A stretch of 64,000 nt of DNA from DATEHQ01 sp035279525 (GTDB lineage: Bacteria > Chloroflexota > Dormibacteria > Dormibacterales > Dormibacteraceae), in the NCBI GenBank assembly GCA_035279525.1, contig DATEHQ010000159.1, positions 19,349 to 83,348 of the forward strand. The letters run 5' to 3'. The translations under genes were made by a program, and so were the position numbers. Positions 32,618 to 40,689 of this stretch are shown here, piece after piece (positions within the stretch are counted from its first letter, which is position 1; each line of letters opens with the position of its first letter). The notes beneath the pieces are model-generated. The model searched no databases. It was not told where the DNA came from and saw only the letters and a list, made by a program, of their open reading frames with translations.

Positions 32618-32936
32618 CGCGCCGCCCGATGCCCGACAGCTCGGTGGAGCGGATCTTCCAGTAGTCACTCTTCTGCTGGAAACGTGAGATCTGCGTCTCG
32701 AGCAGGATCATGTCGGTCTCACGGATTGCGCTCGCCACCTCGGGCTCTGACTGTCCTGCGTATCGTTCGCACAGCTTGAGCAGCTCGAGCTTGAGCTTGA
32801 TCAAACTCTCGTATCTCGTGGCCCAGCGGCGAGCCTGTTCGGGGGTGACGTTGGCCGGGTCCTCTCCATGGAGGCGAAACCCCGGATCGGTCATTCGCTC
32901 CAGGAATCCCGAAGCCACCTGGCTTTGATCTCGCAT
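32604..32936 (-). CDS. Small helical protein at the head of the cheB-cheR operon
   Basis: 110 residues. The ATG has a GGGGGGAG ribosome site. It is predicted helical and rich in charged residues (ARRWATRYESLIKLKLELLK; ILLETQISRFQQKSDYWKIR). No family recognised. It overlaps the cheB gene by 14 nt and is probably a cotranslated partner of the signalling proteins. Confidence 0.7.
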   Translation of the reverse strand: MRDQSQVASGFLERMTDPGFRLHGEDPANVTPEQARRWATRYESLIKLKLELLKLCERYAGQSEPEVASAIRETDMILLETQISRFQQKSDYWKIRSTELSGIGRRGVAH

Positions 32937-33014
32937 GCTCCCCCCTGTGATGTCCCCGAAGCCAATCGTAGCGGTCGTGGGCGCCCTGTAAAGGCAACGT
33001 CCGGCGGTGCGTGC

Positions 33015-33308
33015 CTACGGGTTGGAAGGGGGCAGCCGGCTCGATGCCTTCGGGTCGCGACCCAGGAAGAGGAAGGCGACGGCCATCGCCACCGCCAGTA
33101 ATGGCGGTCCGTAATCAGGGACCGGGCCGCTCGCGAACACGAGGCGGATCGCGGTGGACCCGACCACGTACACGCCACCGAGCGCGAGCACGATTCGAGC
33201 TCGCCGGGCGGCGAAATGCAGCTGACGGCGCAGGCCACCGGGCCTGGCGGCCAGCACGCTGAGGCTGAGCGCGACGACGAGGAACAGGCCGATCAGGAAA
33301 CCGCGCAC
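33015..33308 (-). CDS. Small three-helix membrane protein
   Basis: 97 residues from a GTG 4 nt after the stop of the Crp-type gene. Hydrophobic segments occur at about 2-20 (FLIGLFLVVALSLSVLAA), 38-57 and 66-82. The C-terminal tail is GRDPKASSRLPPSNP. Not recognised. It is probably cotranscribed with the regulator. Confidence 0.6.
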   Translation of the reverse strand: MRGFLIGLFLVVALSLSVLAARPGGLRRQLHFAARRARIVLALGGVYVVGSTAIRLVFASGPVPDYGPPLLAVAMAVAFLFLGRDPKASSRLPPSNP

Positions 33309-33312
33309 CGCA

Positions 33313-34011
33313 TCAGTTTGGCGATTCGATCGGGTCTGCCTCTCTGGTGAGTCGTAGAGCGTCGATGATGGTGACGCGCCCCCGGTCAGGCTCGATGAGG
33401 CCCCGTCGCCGCAGGTCACGGAGAGAACGGGCGACCACCTCGCGGACCGAGCCGGTCGCATCCGCCAGTGATTCCCGTGTGACCTGAACCGTGACGCCGT
33501 CGCGGAGGTCGCTGCTCGCTCTCGCGCGGGCGACGAGGTCCCTTGCCACTCGCGAGGTGACGCTGCCGAAGGCGCGGCCGGCGAGGGCCCGGTAGGCGAC
33601 CCGCAGCCGCTTGGTCAGCTCTTCGACGAGCGCCATCGACAGCTCGGGGTCTCGGCGCGCGATTGCCTGCAGGCGGGCAGCATCCAGGCGCAGCAGCATT
33701 GATCGCTCGATCGCGTGTACGCCGGTCGAGACCGAGGTGTTGGGCGGTGCGACGGAACCGACCAGGTCGCCCGCCGTCGCGTAGCGGATGGTGATCTGGC
33801 GTCCGTCCTGGTGCAGCAGAAAGTAGGCGAGCAGGCCGGAAACCACGATGCAGGTCCGGACCGGGACATTCCTGTCGTCGGCGCTGAGGTGGACGAGCAC
33901 CGCCGCCTCGAGGACCTCGTCGACCAGAGACGGCTTCAGCCGGCCCAGGAAGCCCTGGCCGCGCACCGCCAGAACAGCTGGGTCCACCGCAGCTATCTTC
34001 CGATCTATCAC
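33313..34011 (-). CDS. Crp/Fnr-family transcriptional regulator
   Basis: 232 residues from a GTG at 34011 directly after a -10 element (leaderless). The N-terminal half is a cyclic-nucleotide-binding-type barrel (VPVRTCIVVSGLLAYFLLHQ, ATAGDLVGSVAPP). The C-terminal winged helix is VQVTRESLADATGSVREVVA followed by RSLRDLRRRGLIE. No Cys cluster for an FeS centre and no obvious cAMP-binding Arg-Ser pair is seen, so the ligand is unknown. It diverges from the HTH-MEDS gene through a shared promoter. Confidence 0.85.
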   Translation of the reverse strand: MIDRKIAAVDPAVLAVRGQGFLGRLKPSLVDEVLEAAVLVHLSADDRNVPVRTCIVVSGLLAYFLLHQDGRQITIRYATAGDLVGSVAPPNTSVSTGVHAIERSMLLRLDAARLQAIARRDPELSMALVEELTKRLRVAYRALAGRAFGSVTSRVARDLVARARASSDLRDGVTVQVTRESLADATGSVREVVARSLRDLRRRGLIEPDRGRVTIIDALRLTREADPIESPN

Positions 34012-34018
34012 GATGGGA

Positions 34019-34025
34019 GATAATA
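34019..34025. promoter_or_regulatory. Shared bidirectional -10 element for two leaderless genes
   Basis: The plus strand reads GATAAT (34019-34024) and the minus strand TATTAT (34025-34020). Each lies 8-11 nt from a start codon (ATG 34033 or GTG 34030 on plus, GTG 34011 on minus), so both transcripts would start at or next to the initiation codon. No convincing -35 is visible on either side. Confidence 0.55.
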
Positions 34026-34032
34026 CCGCGTG

Positions 34033-34773
34033 ATGAGCGAATGGCTGAATACGAGCCAGGCGGCTGAGCGCCTTGGCGTCAGCGAAGCCTCGGTGCGGAG
34101 GTGGGGCGACCGCGGCCTGCTCCGCGTGCGGCGGGTGGGGCGGCGTGGCGAACGCCGGTTCAAGGCCGAAGAGGTGGCCAGCTTCACGGGGACCGGTGGA
34201 TTCGCGGCCACGCCGCGCGTGGGGCCTCCCGGGCAGGTGGCCGTGGGCGGCGTCCCGATGGAGGTCTTCACCCACCTGGCCGTGTTCTACGACAGCCTGG
34301 AGGGCCGCCTTCGGCTGACCGCGCCATTTCTCGAGGCCGGGATGCGAGCCGGAGACCCATGCTTCCTGGTCGCCCATGGCGAGGTGCTCGAAAGCTACCT
34401 GCAGCGGTTCCGTCAGGCGCCCGGACTGGATGTCGAGGACGCGCTTGCGTCGGGGCGGTTGCTCGTCCTCGATGCTCCCGGCACGACAGTCGATGAAGCC
34501 GTGGATTTCTGGGAGCGTGCGATGTGGAAGGCCGTCGAGTCCAGCCCAGCGGTCATTCGCGCGGTGGGGGAGATGGTGTCGGAGCGCGAACGCTTCATCT
34601 CGGAGGCTGAGATGCTCGCCTACGAAGGGGCCCTCAACTCACTCACCAAACGTTTTCCGTGCTTCATCATCTGCCAGTACGACGTGCGCCAGTTCTCAGG
34701 CCCGGCGCTTTTCACCGCGCTGCGCGCCCACCCGGACCTCTTCTCACTGCCTCTGCGAACCGTGATCAGCTGA
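34033..34773 (+). CDS. HTH (MerR-like) regulator with MEDS sensory domain
   Basis: 246 residues. Residues 5-55 are a MerR/excisionase-type HTH (LNTSQAAERLGVSEASVRRW). After a linker, residues about 75-245 are a MEDS domain, as in DcmR: FTHLAVFYDSLEGRLRLTAP, then FLEAGMRAGDPCFLVA, and PCFIICQYDVRQF. MEDS domains are thought to sense small molecules. The gene diverges from the Crp-type regulator. Its 3' end overlaps the znuB-like gene by 30 nt. Confidence 0.88.
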   Translation: MSEWLNTSQAAERLGVSEASVRRWGDRGLLRVRRVGRRGERRFKAEEVASFTGTGGFAATPRVGPPGQVAVGGVPMEVFTHLAVFYDSLEGRLRLTAPFLEAGMRAGDPCFLVAHGEVLESYLQRFRQAPGLDVEDALASGRLLVLDAPGTTVDEAVDFWERAMWKAVESSPAVIRAVGEMVSERERFISEAEMLAYEGALNSLTKRFPCFIICQYDVRQFSGPALFTALRAHPDLFSLPLRTVIS

Positions 34774-35655
34774 GCCCGGACTGAAGCCGGGCGCAGCTTG
34801 CGCGAGCCGCACGGCGACGTAAGCTCCGAAAGCCAGGCTGGTGATGAAAAAGCTCACCGGGTGCGGCGAGTAGTACGCGATCGCGAGCCCGAGCCAGGTG
34901 AACGCAAGCGACAGACCGATGCCGCATGCGAGAGCGATCGGGGGCCGGCTGGTGAAGCGAACTGCGATCGCCGCGGGCGTCACGATCAGGGCGAAGATCA
35001 GCAGGACGCCGACAACCTGTACGGCGTCGGTCACCGCCAGCGCAAGCACCGCCATGAAGGCCATCGACAGCGCGAGCGTGGGCACGCCTTTGGCCCGGGC
35101 GAGGTCGTGGTCGACCGATGCGAAGAGCAGCGGCCGGTACATGAACACGAGCGCGGCCAGCGCGAGCGCGGCGACCACCGCCGTCGCCTCGACCTCCTGC
35201 ACGCTGATGCCGAGGATCTCGCCGAACAGCAGCGCGTATGCCTCCTGCGCATAACCGGTGTAGAGGGAGATGAAGAGCACGCCGAGACCAAGCGTCCAGG
35301 CGAGGACGATGCCGATCGTCACATCCCGGCCCCGCACACGGTCGCCCAGAGCGCCGATCGCGGTCCCTGCGCTCAGGGTGAAGGCGAGCAGCCCGAAGAT
35401 GGGATTGATCCCTACCACCACGGCGCCGGTCGCGCCGGCGAACCCGATGTGGGACAGCGCATGCGCCGCGAATGACGAGCTGCGCAGCACGACGAAGTAG
35501 CCGATCGCGCCCGCGACGATCGCCACCACCGTGCCCGCCTCGAACGCGTTGACCATGAACTGGTACTGGAAGATCGCCTCGATGTCGGCGACGAGATTCC
35601 AGCTCAGCGCCGGTGTTGTGTTGTTGATGACGAGCCACAACCCGGCATCAGCCAT
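34744..35655 (-). CDS. znuB: Zinc/manganese ABC transporter permease
   Basis: 303 residues with eight to nine membrane helices. ABC-3 family features: FAAHALSHIGFAGATGAVVV, FGEILGISVQEV, and a helix pair with VVGVLLIFALIVTPAAIAVR. It forms the membrane channel of a high-affinity divalent metal importer together with the two upstream genes. Gene order SBP-ATPase-permease and overlaps of 4 and 8 nt show an operon. Zinc is inferred from the divergent Zur-like gene; manganese is the alternative. Confidence 0.9.
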   Translation of the reverse strand: MADAGLWLVINNTTPALSWNLVADIEAIFQYQFMVNAFEAGTVVAIVAGAIGYFVVLRSSSFAAHALSHIGFAGATGAVVVGINPIFGLLAFTLSAGTAIGALGDRVRGRDVTIGIVLAWTLGLGVLFISLYTGYAQEAYALLFGEILGISVQEVEATAVVAALALAALVFMYRPLLFASVDHDLARAKGVPTLALSMAFMAVLALAVTDAVQVVGVLLIFALIVTPAAIAVRFTSRPPIALACGIGLSLAFTWLGLAIAYYSPHPVSFFITSLAFGAYVAVRLAQAAPGFSPGSADHGSQRQ

Positions 35656-36442
35656 GTGGGTGCACCGCCTCTTCTTCGAGACCGACGACGAAGATGCGGC
35701 CCAGGCGATCCTCCAGGACTTCGATCGGAGCCGAGTAGATGGCGGAGAGCCTTTCCGAAGTGATCACCTCGGCGGGCGGTCCGGTCGCCGTCCGGCCGTT
35801 GGCGATGTAGAACACCTCGTCGATGTGGGGCAGCAGCGGGTTCACGTCGTGCGCGATCAGCAGAACGGTGAGGCCGCGCTCATGCACCAGCTTCGCGATC
35901 AGCTGGACGATCGCGCCCTGGTTGCGCACGTCGAGGTGAGACAGCGGTTCGTCGAGCAGCATCAGCTCCGGGCCGCCGGCCAGGGCGTGCGCCAGGAGGA
36001 GCCTCTGCTGCTCGCCACCCGAGAGGCGCCCCATCGGGCCGGCGGCATACCCTCCGGCGTCGACCGACGAGATGGCGGCGTCCACCAGGCGCCGCCGGTT
36101 AGCTCCGCCGCGCATGGAAACGCCCCAGCGGTGGCCGTCGATCCCGAGCTCGACGAGGTCGCGCCCGCGGACCGAGAAGTCCGGGTCGAAGGCCGAGGAC
36201 TGGGGGATGTAGCCGATCCGCGGGTCCCCGCTGCGCGGATGCGCCCCGAACACCTCGAGCTCTCCGCCGGATGGCTTCTGCTGCCCGAGGATCAGCTTGA
36301 ACAGGGTCGACTTGCCGGCGCCGTTGGGTCCGAGGACCGCGACGAACGACCCCCGCCGGATGGAGAAGTCGGCGCCCGACCAAACCGTGCGCGAGCCGTA
36401 GCGGGCGGCGAGCCCCGCCGCCTCGACCAGGGTCTCGCTCAC
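35648..36442 (-). CDS. znuC: Zinc/manganese ABC transporter ATPase
   Basis: 264 residues from a GTG overlapping the upstream TGA (GTGA). Walker A is GPNGAGKST, the signature LSGGEQQR, Walker B LMLLDEP, and the switch His in LLIAHDVN. It couples ATP hydrolysis to metal uptake by the ZnuB-like permease. Length is typical of the family. Confidence 0.92.
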   Translation of the reverse strand: MSETLVEAAGLAARYGSRTVWSGADFSIRRGSFVAVLGPNGAGKSTLFKLILGQQKPSGGELEVFGAHPRSGDPRIGYIPQSSAFDPDFSVRGRDLVELGIDGHRWGVSMRGGANRRRLVDAAISSVDAGGYAAGPMGRLSGGEQQRLLLAHALAGGPELMLLDEPLSHLDVRNQGAIVQLIAKLVHERGLTVLLIAHDVNPLLPHIDEVFYIANGRTATGPPAEVITSERLSAIYSAPIEVLEDRLGRIFVVGLEEEAVHPHG

Positions 36443-37347
36443 TTCACCAGGGCGCCGGCGTCGAGCGCGTTCTCGAGCGCGATCAGCTGGCTGTCCTGCC
36501 ACTCCTGAAAGGTGGCCGACTCGGGCTGAAGGGTTTCCGAGACGCCGACCACAGGGATTCCCTGTTGGGTCGCCTGGATTTTCAGGTTGTCGGTGACCGC
36601 CGTCGCGGTCTGGACGTTGAAGACGAGCACCTTGATCGCCCTGGTGGCGATCTGGCTCTGGAAAACAGCCACGGTGTTCGCGGGCGGGTCGTTGCCCTCG
36701 GCGACCGCCTGCATGAACTCGGGCGGTGAGATGAGGTCGAGGCCGAGGTACTGGGCCATGTAGACGAAGATCGACTCGGTGGCGCCAACCGCGACGCCGG
36801 CGAACTTCGACCTCAGCTCTGTGAGGCGCCGCGTGTACGGCTGCAGGGAGACGGTGAAGGCCGAGCGCTGCTGGTCGAAGTAGCTCGAGTCGCCCGGGTC
36901 GAGCGACTTGTAGCCGGCCGTGATCGCGTCGGCCACGCGGATCACGTAGTCGGGGCTGTACCAGAAATGTGGATTGTCACCCGACCTCTTGCCCAGCAGG
37001 TCGGCGACGACCAGCACCTTGCGCTTCGCGTTGGGGCTCGCGTCAAGCAGCTTTCGTCCCCAGCCGTCGTAGCCGGCGCCGTTGAGGACGACCAGGTCGG
37101 CGGTCGCAAACGCCCGCGCGTCGTTCGTGTTGCTCTCGTACTCGTGCGGGTCCGCGTTCGGGTCGCTGACGACGCTCTGCACGTTCGCCCTGCCGCCCCC
37201 CAGCTGGCTCGCGATGCTGCCCCAGAAGTTCTGGCCCGCCACCACCTGCAGGGCCGACCCGCCGGGCGCATCCTGGCCCACCGGGCCGCACGCCCCCGCC
37301 AGGCACGCGGCCGCCACGGCCGCCGCCGCCATCCGCAGTTTCACCAT
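36439..37347 (-). CDS. znuA: Metal-binding substrate-binding lipoprotein (ZnuA-like)
   Basis: 302 residues from an ATG with GGAGG just upstream. A signal peptide ends in CLAGACG, a probable lipobox. The cluster A-I family motifs include VVSDPNADPHEYE (metal-ligand His), DLVVLNGAGYDGW and NPHFWYSPD (second His). It lacks the long His-rich loop of proteobacterial ZnuA. It captures metal outside the membrane for the ZnuBC-like transporter. Divergent from the Zur-like gene. Confidence 0.9.
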   Translation of the reverse strand: MVKLRMAAAAVAAACLAGACGPVGQDAPGGSALQVVAGQNFWGSIASQLGGGRANVQSVVSDPNADPHEYESNTNDARAFATADLVVLNGAGYDGWGRKLLDASPNAKRKVLVVADLLGKRSGDNPHFWYSPDYVIRVADAITAGYKSLDPGDSSYFDQQRSAFTVSLQPYTRRLTELRSKFAGVAVGATESIFVYMAQYLGLDLISPPEFMQAVAEGNDPPANTVAVFQSQIATRAIKVLVFNVQTATAVTDNLKIQATQQGIPVVGVSETLQPESATFQEWQDSQLIALENALDAGALVK

Positions 37348-37385
37348 GACCGCCTCCACTCCAGGCCGCGACAGTTGCAACATTA

Positions 37386-37406
37386 TTGCACAAGTCATAT
37401 GCGCAA
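37386..37406. promoter_or_regulatory. Candidate Zur operator between znuABC and the fur-type gene
   Basis: Imperfect dyad TTGCACA-N7-TGCGCAA in the 91-bp divergent region. A second short dyad GTTGCAAC lies just to the left. Placement next to both promoters fits zinc-dependent repression of the transporter and of the regulator itself. Not a match to a known Zur box consensus. Confidence 0.5.
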
Positions 37407-37438
37407 GTAGTCTGCGCGAGCTTGGTATGATTTCCGCT

Positions 37439-37837
37439 ATGCCCCGTCCGAGCCCGGTGACCGACGAGGTCAGAAAGCTGCTCCAGTCAGGCGGGCGCCA
37501 CGCCTGGTCGCTCGAGGAGCTGCTCGAGGGCGTCCGCGGGAGCCTGGGCGGCGCCGACTACTCGTCGGTCTTCCGCGCCACCGTCGCCCTCGAGCAGGCG
37601 GGCGTGATCGACCGCCTCGAGCTCGGTGACGGCAGGTCGCATTTCGAGCTGCACGAGGACCACCACGAGCACGTGCGCTGCCAGTCCTGCGGCAAGGTGG
37701 CCGAGATCCGCGGGTGCGTCGCCGACGACGCCGAAGCGCGGATCCAGGCCAGCACCGGCTACGTGATCAACGGCCACCAGATCGTTTTCATCGGCCTGTG
37801 TCCGGCCTGCGCCGAGGGAGCCGCGACCCCTCAGTAG
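37439..37837 (+). CDS. zur: Fur-family regulator, probably Zur
   Basis: 132 residues. The ATG is 8 nt after TATGAT, so the transcript is probably leaderless. Winged-helix domain to about residue 80 (SLEELLEGVRGSLGGADYSS; VFRATVALEQAGVIDRLEL). The metal sites are HEDHHEHVRCQSCGKV with a second pair CPAC near the end, giving the structural CxxC-CxxC zinc site. Divergence from znuABC points to zinc as effector. The 3' end overlaps the convergent dehydrogenase gene by 7 nt. Confidence 0.88.
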   Translation: MPRPSPVTDEVRKLLQSGGRHAWSLEELLEGVRGSLGGADYSSVFRATVALEQAGVIDRLELGDGRSHFELHEDHHEHVRCQSCGKVAEIRGCVADDAEARIQASTGYVINGHQIVFIGLCPACAEGAATPQ

Positions 37838-38742
37838 CCCTCGCTCACGACGTTCACAAGGGGCTCACCCTCGAGGTAGCGCCGGAGCTGCGAAACCACC
37901 AGCCGCCACGCCCGCTCATAGGCGCGTTCGACCGACCCGGCGATGTGCGGCGTGATCAGGACGCCGTCCATCGTCCACAGTGGATGCCCGTCGGGAAGAG
38001 GCTCGGGTTCGGTGACGTCGAGCGCCGCGCGCAGGCCGCGCCGGCGGAGCGCGTCCATCAAGGCGGCCGTGTCGACGATGCGCCCACGGGCGGCGTTGAC
38101 CAGGAGGGCACCGGCGCGAAGGCGAGAGAGGAATGTCGCGTCGACGAGCTTCTCGGTCTGCGGGGTGAGCGGCAGCAGGACGACCACGATGTCGGCGATG
38201 GGGAGGAGACCCGGAAGCCGATCCATCGAGCTGACGCCCTCGCGTGGCCGGCGGGCCACCCTTTCGATCCTGGCGCCGAATGGCACCAGGCGCGCCTCGA
38301 CCGCCCGGCCGATGGATCCGAAGCCGAGGATGAGCACGGTCCTGTCCTCGAGGTCGGTCCAGCCGGCTTCGTCAGGGCGGACCCAGCGAGCCTCGCGCTG
38401 GTGGTGCAGATGAGCCGGCAGACCCCGCAGCACGGCCAGGATCGCCATGACGACCCAGTCGGCGACCGCGATGTCGTGCACCCCGGCGGCGTCGCAGAGC
38501 ACGACACCCGCCGGCATGCGGCCGGCGTACCTTTCGACGCCGGCGGACATGGTCTGCACGACGCGCACGTCGTCGAGCCGGGCGATCACATCGATGAGGT
38601 CGCCCCGATAGAAGTCGGCCACGACGAACTGTCCGGGACCGAGGTCGCGCGGGGATGCATCAGACCGCGGCAGCTCATGCACCTCGACGCCCGGCGGGAG
38701 CATGGCCCGCTGCTCAGGCCTGGTGTCCGGAGGGATCCACAC
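37831..38742 (-). CDS. D-isomer-specific 2-hydroxyacid dehydrogenase
   Basis: 303 residues from a GTG at 38742 (a TTG at 38784 is an alternative). NAD-binding motif GFGSIGRAVEARLVPFGA; catalytic Arg in VNAARGRIVDT, Glu in TEPEPLPDGHPLW, His in TPHIAGSVE. The enzyme would reduce a 2-keto acid to a D-2-hydroxyacid with NAD(P)H. The N-terminal catalytic half is short and diverged, so substrate cannot be predicted (glyoxylate/hydroxypyruvate-type is common). Confidence 0.9.
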   Translation of the reverse strand: MWIPPDTRPEQRAMLPPGVEVHELPRSDASPRDLGPGQFVVADFYRGDLIDVIARLDDVRVVQTMSAGVERYAGRMPAGVVLCDAAGVHDIAVADWVVMAILAVLRGLPAHLHHQREARWVRPDEAGWTDLEDRTVLILGFGSIGRAVEARLVPFGARIERVARRPREGVSSMDRLPGLLPIADIVVVLLPLTPQTEKLVDATFLSRLRAGALLVNAARGRIVDTAALMDALRRRGLRAALDVTEPEPLPDGHPLWTMDGVLITPHIAGSVERAYERAWRLVVSQLRRYLEGEPLVNVVSEGY

Positions 38743-38859
38743 GTGCGTCGTCTCGCCCGGCGCCCGTGCGCCCGGAGCGGTCAATGGCGAGCGATATCGG
38801 GCGCCACGGCCTGATCCTACTTCTCGTCCGAGCAGGGCGAGGACGCATACTCTCGCGGG

Positions 38860-39465
38860 TTGGGCGCCAAGGATTCCCTCGACCTCGACGAGCTCGTCGT
38901 CCGTGACGCCGTGGCGTGGCGCAGGTGGCTCGTCGGAAACCACGCGAAAACGAACGGGGTGTGGCTGGTCCTGGCGAAAAAGGGCAACCTCAGGCCGACG
39001 CGCCTGACGTACCAGGACGCGCTCGTCGAGGCGCTGGCGCACGGCTGGATCGACGGCCAGGCCAGGCCGCGCGATGAGGCGACGTACCGCCAGCGCTTCA
39101 CGCCGCGCCGCAAGCAAAGCCGCTGGTCGAAACGAAACACCGAGATCGCGGAGCGCCTGATAAGCGAAGGCCGCATGCACGCCGCCGGGCTGGCCGAGAT
39201 CGAGCGCGCGAAATCGGACGGACGTTGGGACGCCGCCTACAGCGGACCGAAATCCATCCAGGTGCCCGACGACCTCAGGGCCGCGCTCGAAGCCGATCCG
39301 GTGGCCAATGCCGCGTTCGGCAACCTGTCTGCGCTGAACCGCTACGCGATCCTCTATAGAACCCAGGACGCCAAACGACCGGAGACGCGGGCTCGGCGGA
39401 TCAGCAACTTCGTCGCCATGCTCGCCGCGGGCGAAACCCCGTACCCGCAGCGGAAGAAGCTGTAG
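38860..39465 (+). CDS. YdeI family (bacteriocin-protection/OmpD-associated) protein
   Basis: 201 residues from a TTG 8 nt after CATACT (leaderless). Family landmarks: WRRWLVGNHAKTNGVWLVLA, LTYQDALVEALAHGWIDGQ, RFTPRRKQSRWSKRNTE and a C-terminal SGPKSIQVPDDL. YdeI-like proteins are widespread and poorly understood; links to antimicrobial peptide resistance have been proposed. Stands alone. Confidence 0.9.
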   Translation: MGAKDSLDLDELVVRDAVAWRRWLVGNHAKTNGVWLVLAKKGNLRPTRLTYQDALVEALAHGWIDGQARPRDEATYRQRFTPRRKQSRWSKRNTEIAERLISEGRMHAAGLAEIERAKSDGRWDAAYSGPKSIQVPDDLRAALEADPVANAAFGNLSALNRYAILYRTQDAKRPETRARRISNFVAMLAAGETPYPQRKKL

Positions 39466-39496
39466 CCACGAGTTCGCCGACTATGATCGGCGCGCT

Positions 39497-40687
39497 TTGG
39501 CGTTTTCGGTCGAAGACCTCGCGCGAACGGCGCTCGTGCGCATCCTTCCACGCAGCCGGTACAGGACGGCGGCGCAGAACGACGCGCGGTTCCAGGCGTT
39601 CGCGGCCAACACTTCACGCATCGCCTACCGCCAGCAAGGCGGCACGCCCGCGTTCCTGCTCTTCTCCGGACCGGGCCTGGATCCACGCGCGGCAGCCGTG
39701 GCGGCCGCCGCCTACGCCCAGGCGAACTGGAGGCCGAACGCCGTGCAGAGGTCGGTGCGGCCGGGCGTGGTGGTCGTGCAGGTGGCGCCGGCGCCTGACC
39801 TGACCACCGCCGGACCCGTTCCCGGCACGGCGGTACCGGCCGCGGTGTGGACCGTCGACGCGGAGTCCGGACGCGTCGAGGTCGTGGGAAGTCCGCCTGG
39901 ATCGCCGCCGGGCGGGGAGATCAAGCGCGCCGCGTCAGCGCTCGCCCAGGGCGAAGCTGCTCCGACGCTTGGAGAGCTCGACCTCGCCGAGAGGGCGGTG
40001 ATGCAGGTCCGCACCGTCGCGATGCCCAGGCTCCTGACGGGCATCGTGGGCGTCGTCCTCTTTCTTTTCGTCCTGCGTTTCGCATTTGGCGGGATCCTCA
40101 GCCTGCTGGCCCTCCCAACGCTGCTCACCGGAAACCTGGGCAACGGCAAGGCCGCTCTGCTTTCGATCGCCGCGATCGTCATCAACGTGCTGATGCTGGC
40201 GGCGATCGCGCTTGGGGTCGCGATCTACTTCAACTTTCGCAACGTCGCGTATCGACTGCCCGGCTTCTCGAGCCCGGTGAGCCGGACCCGCAATCTCACG
40301 TGGGGAGGCTACGTCGCCTTGCTCATCGTGCTCGCCGTCGCGCTGAACGGCCTGATCCCGGCCGCTGAGCGGGGCACGCTCGCCGGCCAGGGGGGCGGTC
40401 CTTCCACGCACGTTACGGCCACCACGAGCGACGACGGAAGCGAGACATCCGTCAGTCAGGGCGGCGACCTGACCGTCGACCTGACGGCCTGGCCCCTTTC
40501 AGAGTGGACCGGCGTGCGCTTCACGACCAGCAATCCGAGCGTGCTCTCCCTTGACTCAGCGCCTCCGTCGAGCGGCCCGCCGGTCGCGCGCTACACGGCG
40601 CGCCAGGTTGGAGCCGCGCGCGTCGACGCCTCCTCGGCAGACGGCCGGTACTCCTTCCAGCTGAGGGTCACCGTCTTCAGCGGGTAG
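39497..40687 (+). CDS. Membrane protein with C-terminal Ig-like extracellular domain
   Basis: 396 residues from a TTG. Residues 1-175 are soluble (PAFLLFSGPGLDPRAAAVAA). Then come four hydrophobic segments (about 178-195, 225-245, 270-290). A C-terminal beta-sandwich (about 305-396) follows, with DLTVDLTAWPLSEWTGVRFT and the inhibitor/Ig-like ending. The TM block resembles DUF-type quality-control proteins, but I do not recognise a family. Confidence 0.65.
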   Translation: MAFSVEDLARTALVRILPRSRYRTAAQNDARFQAFAANTSRIAYRQQGGTPAFLLFSGPGLDPRAAAVAAAAYAQANWRPNAVQRSVRPGVVVVQVAPAPDLTTAGPVPGTAVPAAVWTVDAESGRVEVVGSPPGSPPGGEIKRAASALAQGEAAPTLGELDLAERAVMQVRTVAMPRLLTGIVGVVLFLFVLRFAFGGILSLLALPTLLTGNLGNGKAALLSIAAIVINVLMLAAIALGVAIYFNFRNVAYRLPGFSSPVSRTRNLTWGGYVALLIVLAVALNGLIPAAERGTLAGQGGGPSTHVTATTSDDGSETSVSQGGDLTVDLTAWPLSEWTGVRFTTSNPSVLSLDSAPPSSGPPVARYTARQVGAARVDASSADGRYSFQLRVTVFSG

Positions 40688-40689
40688 GT

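Noticed and set aside
39497..40687. Assignment of the Ig-like C-terminal membrane protein to a chagasin-type inhibitor.
   Set aside because: Only a general beta-sandwich feel; the loops with conserved chagasin motifs are not seen.
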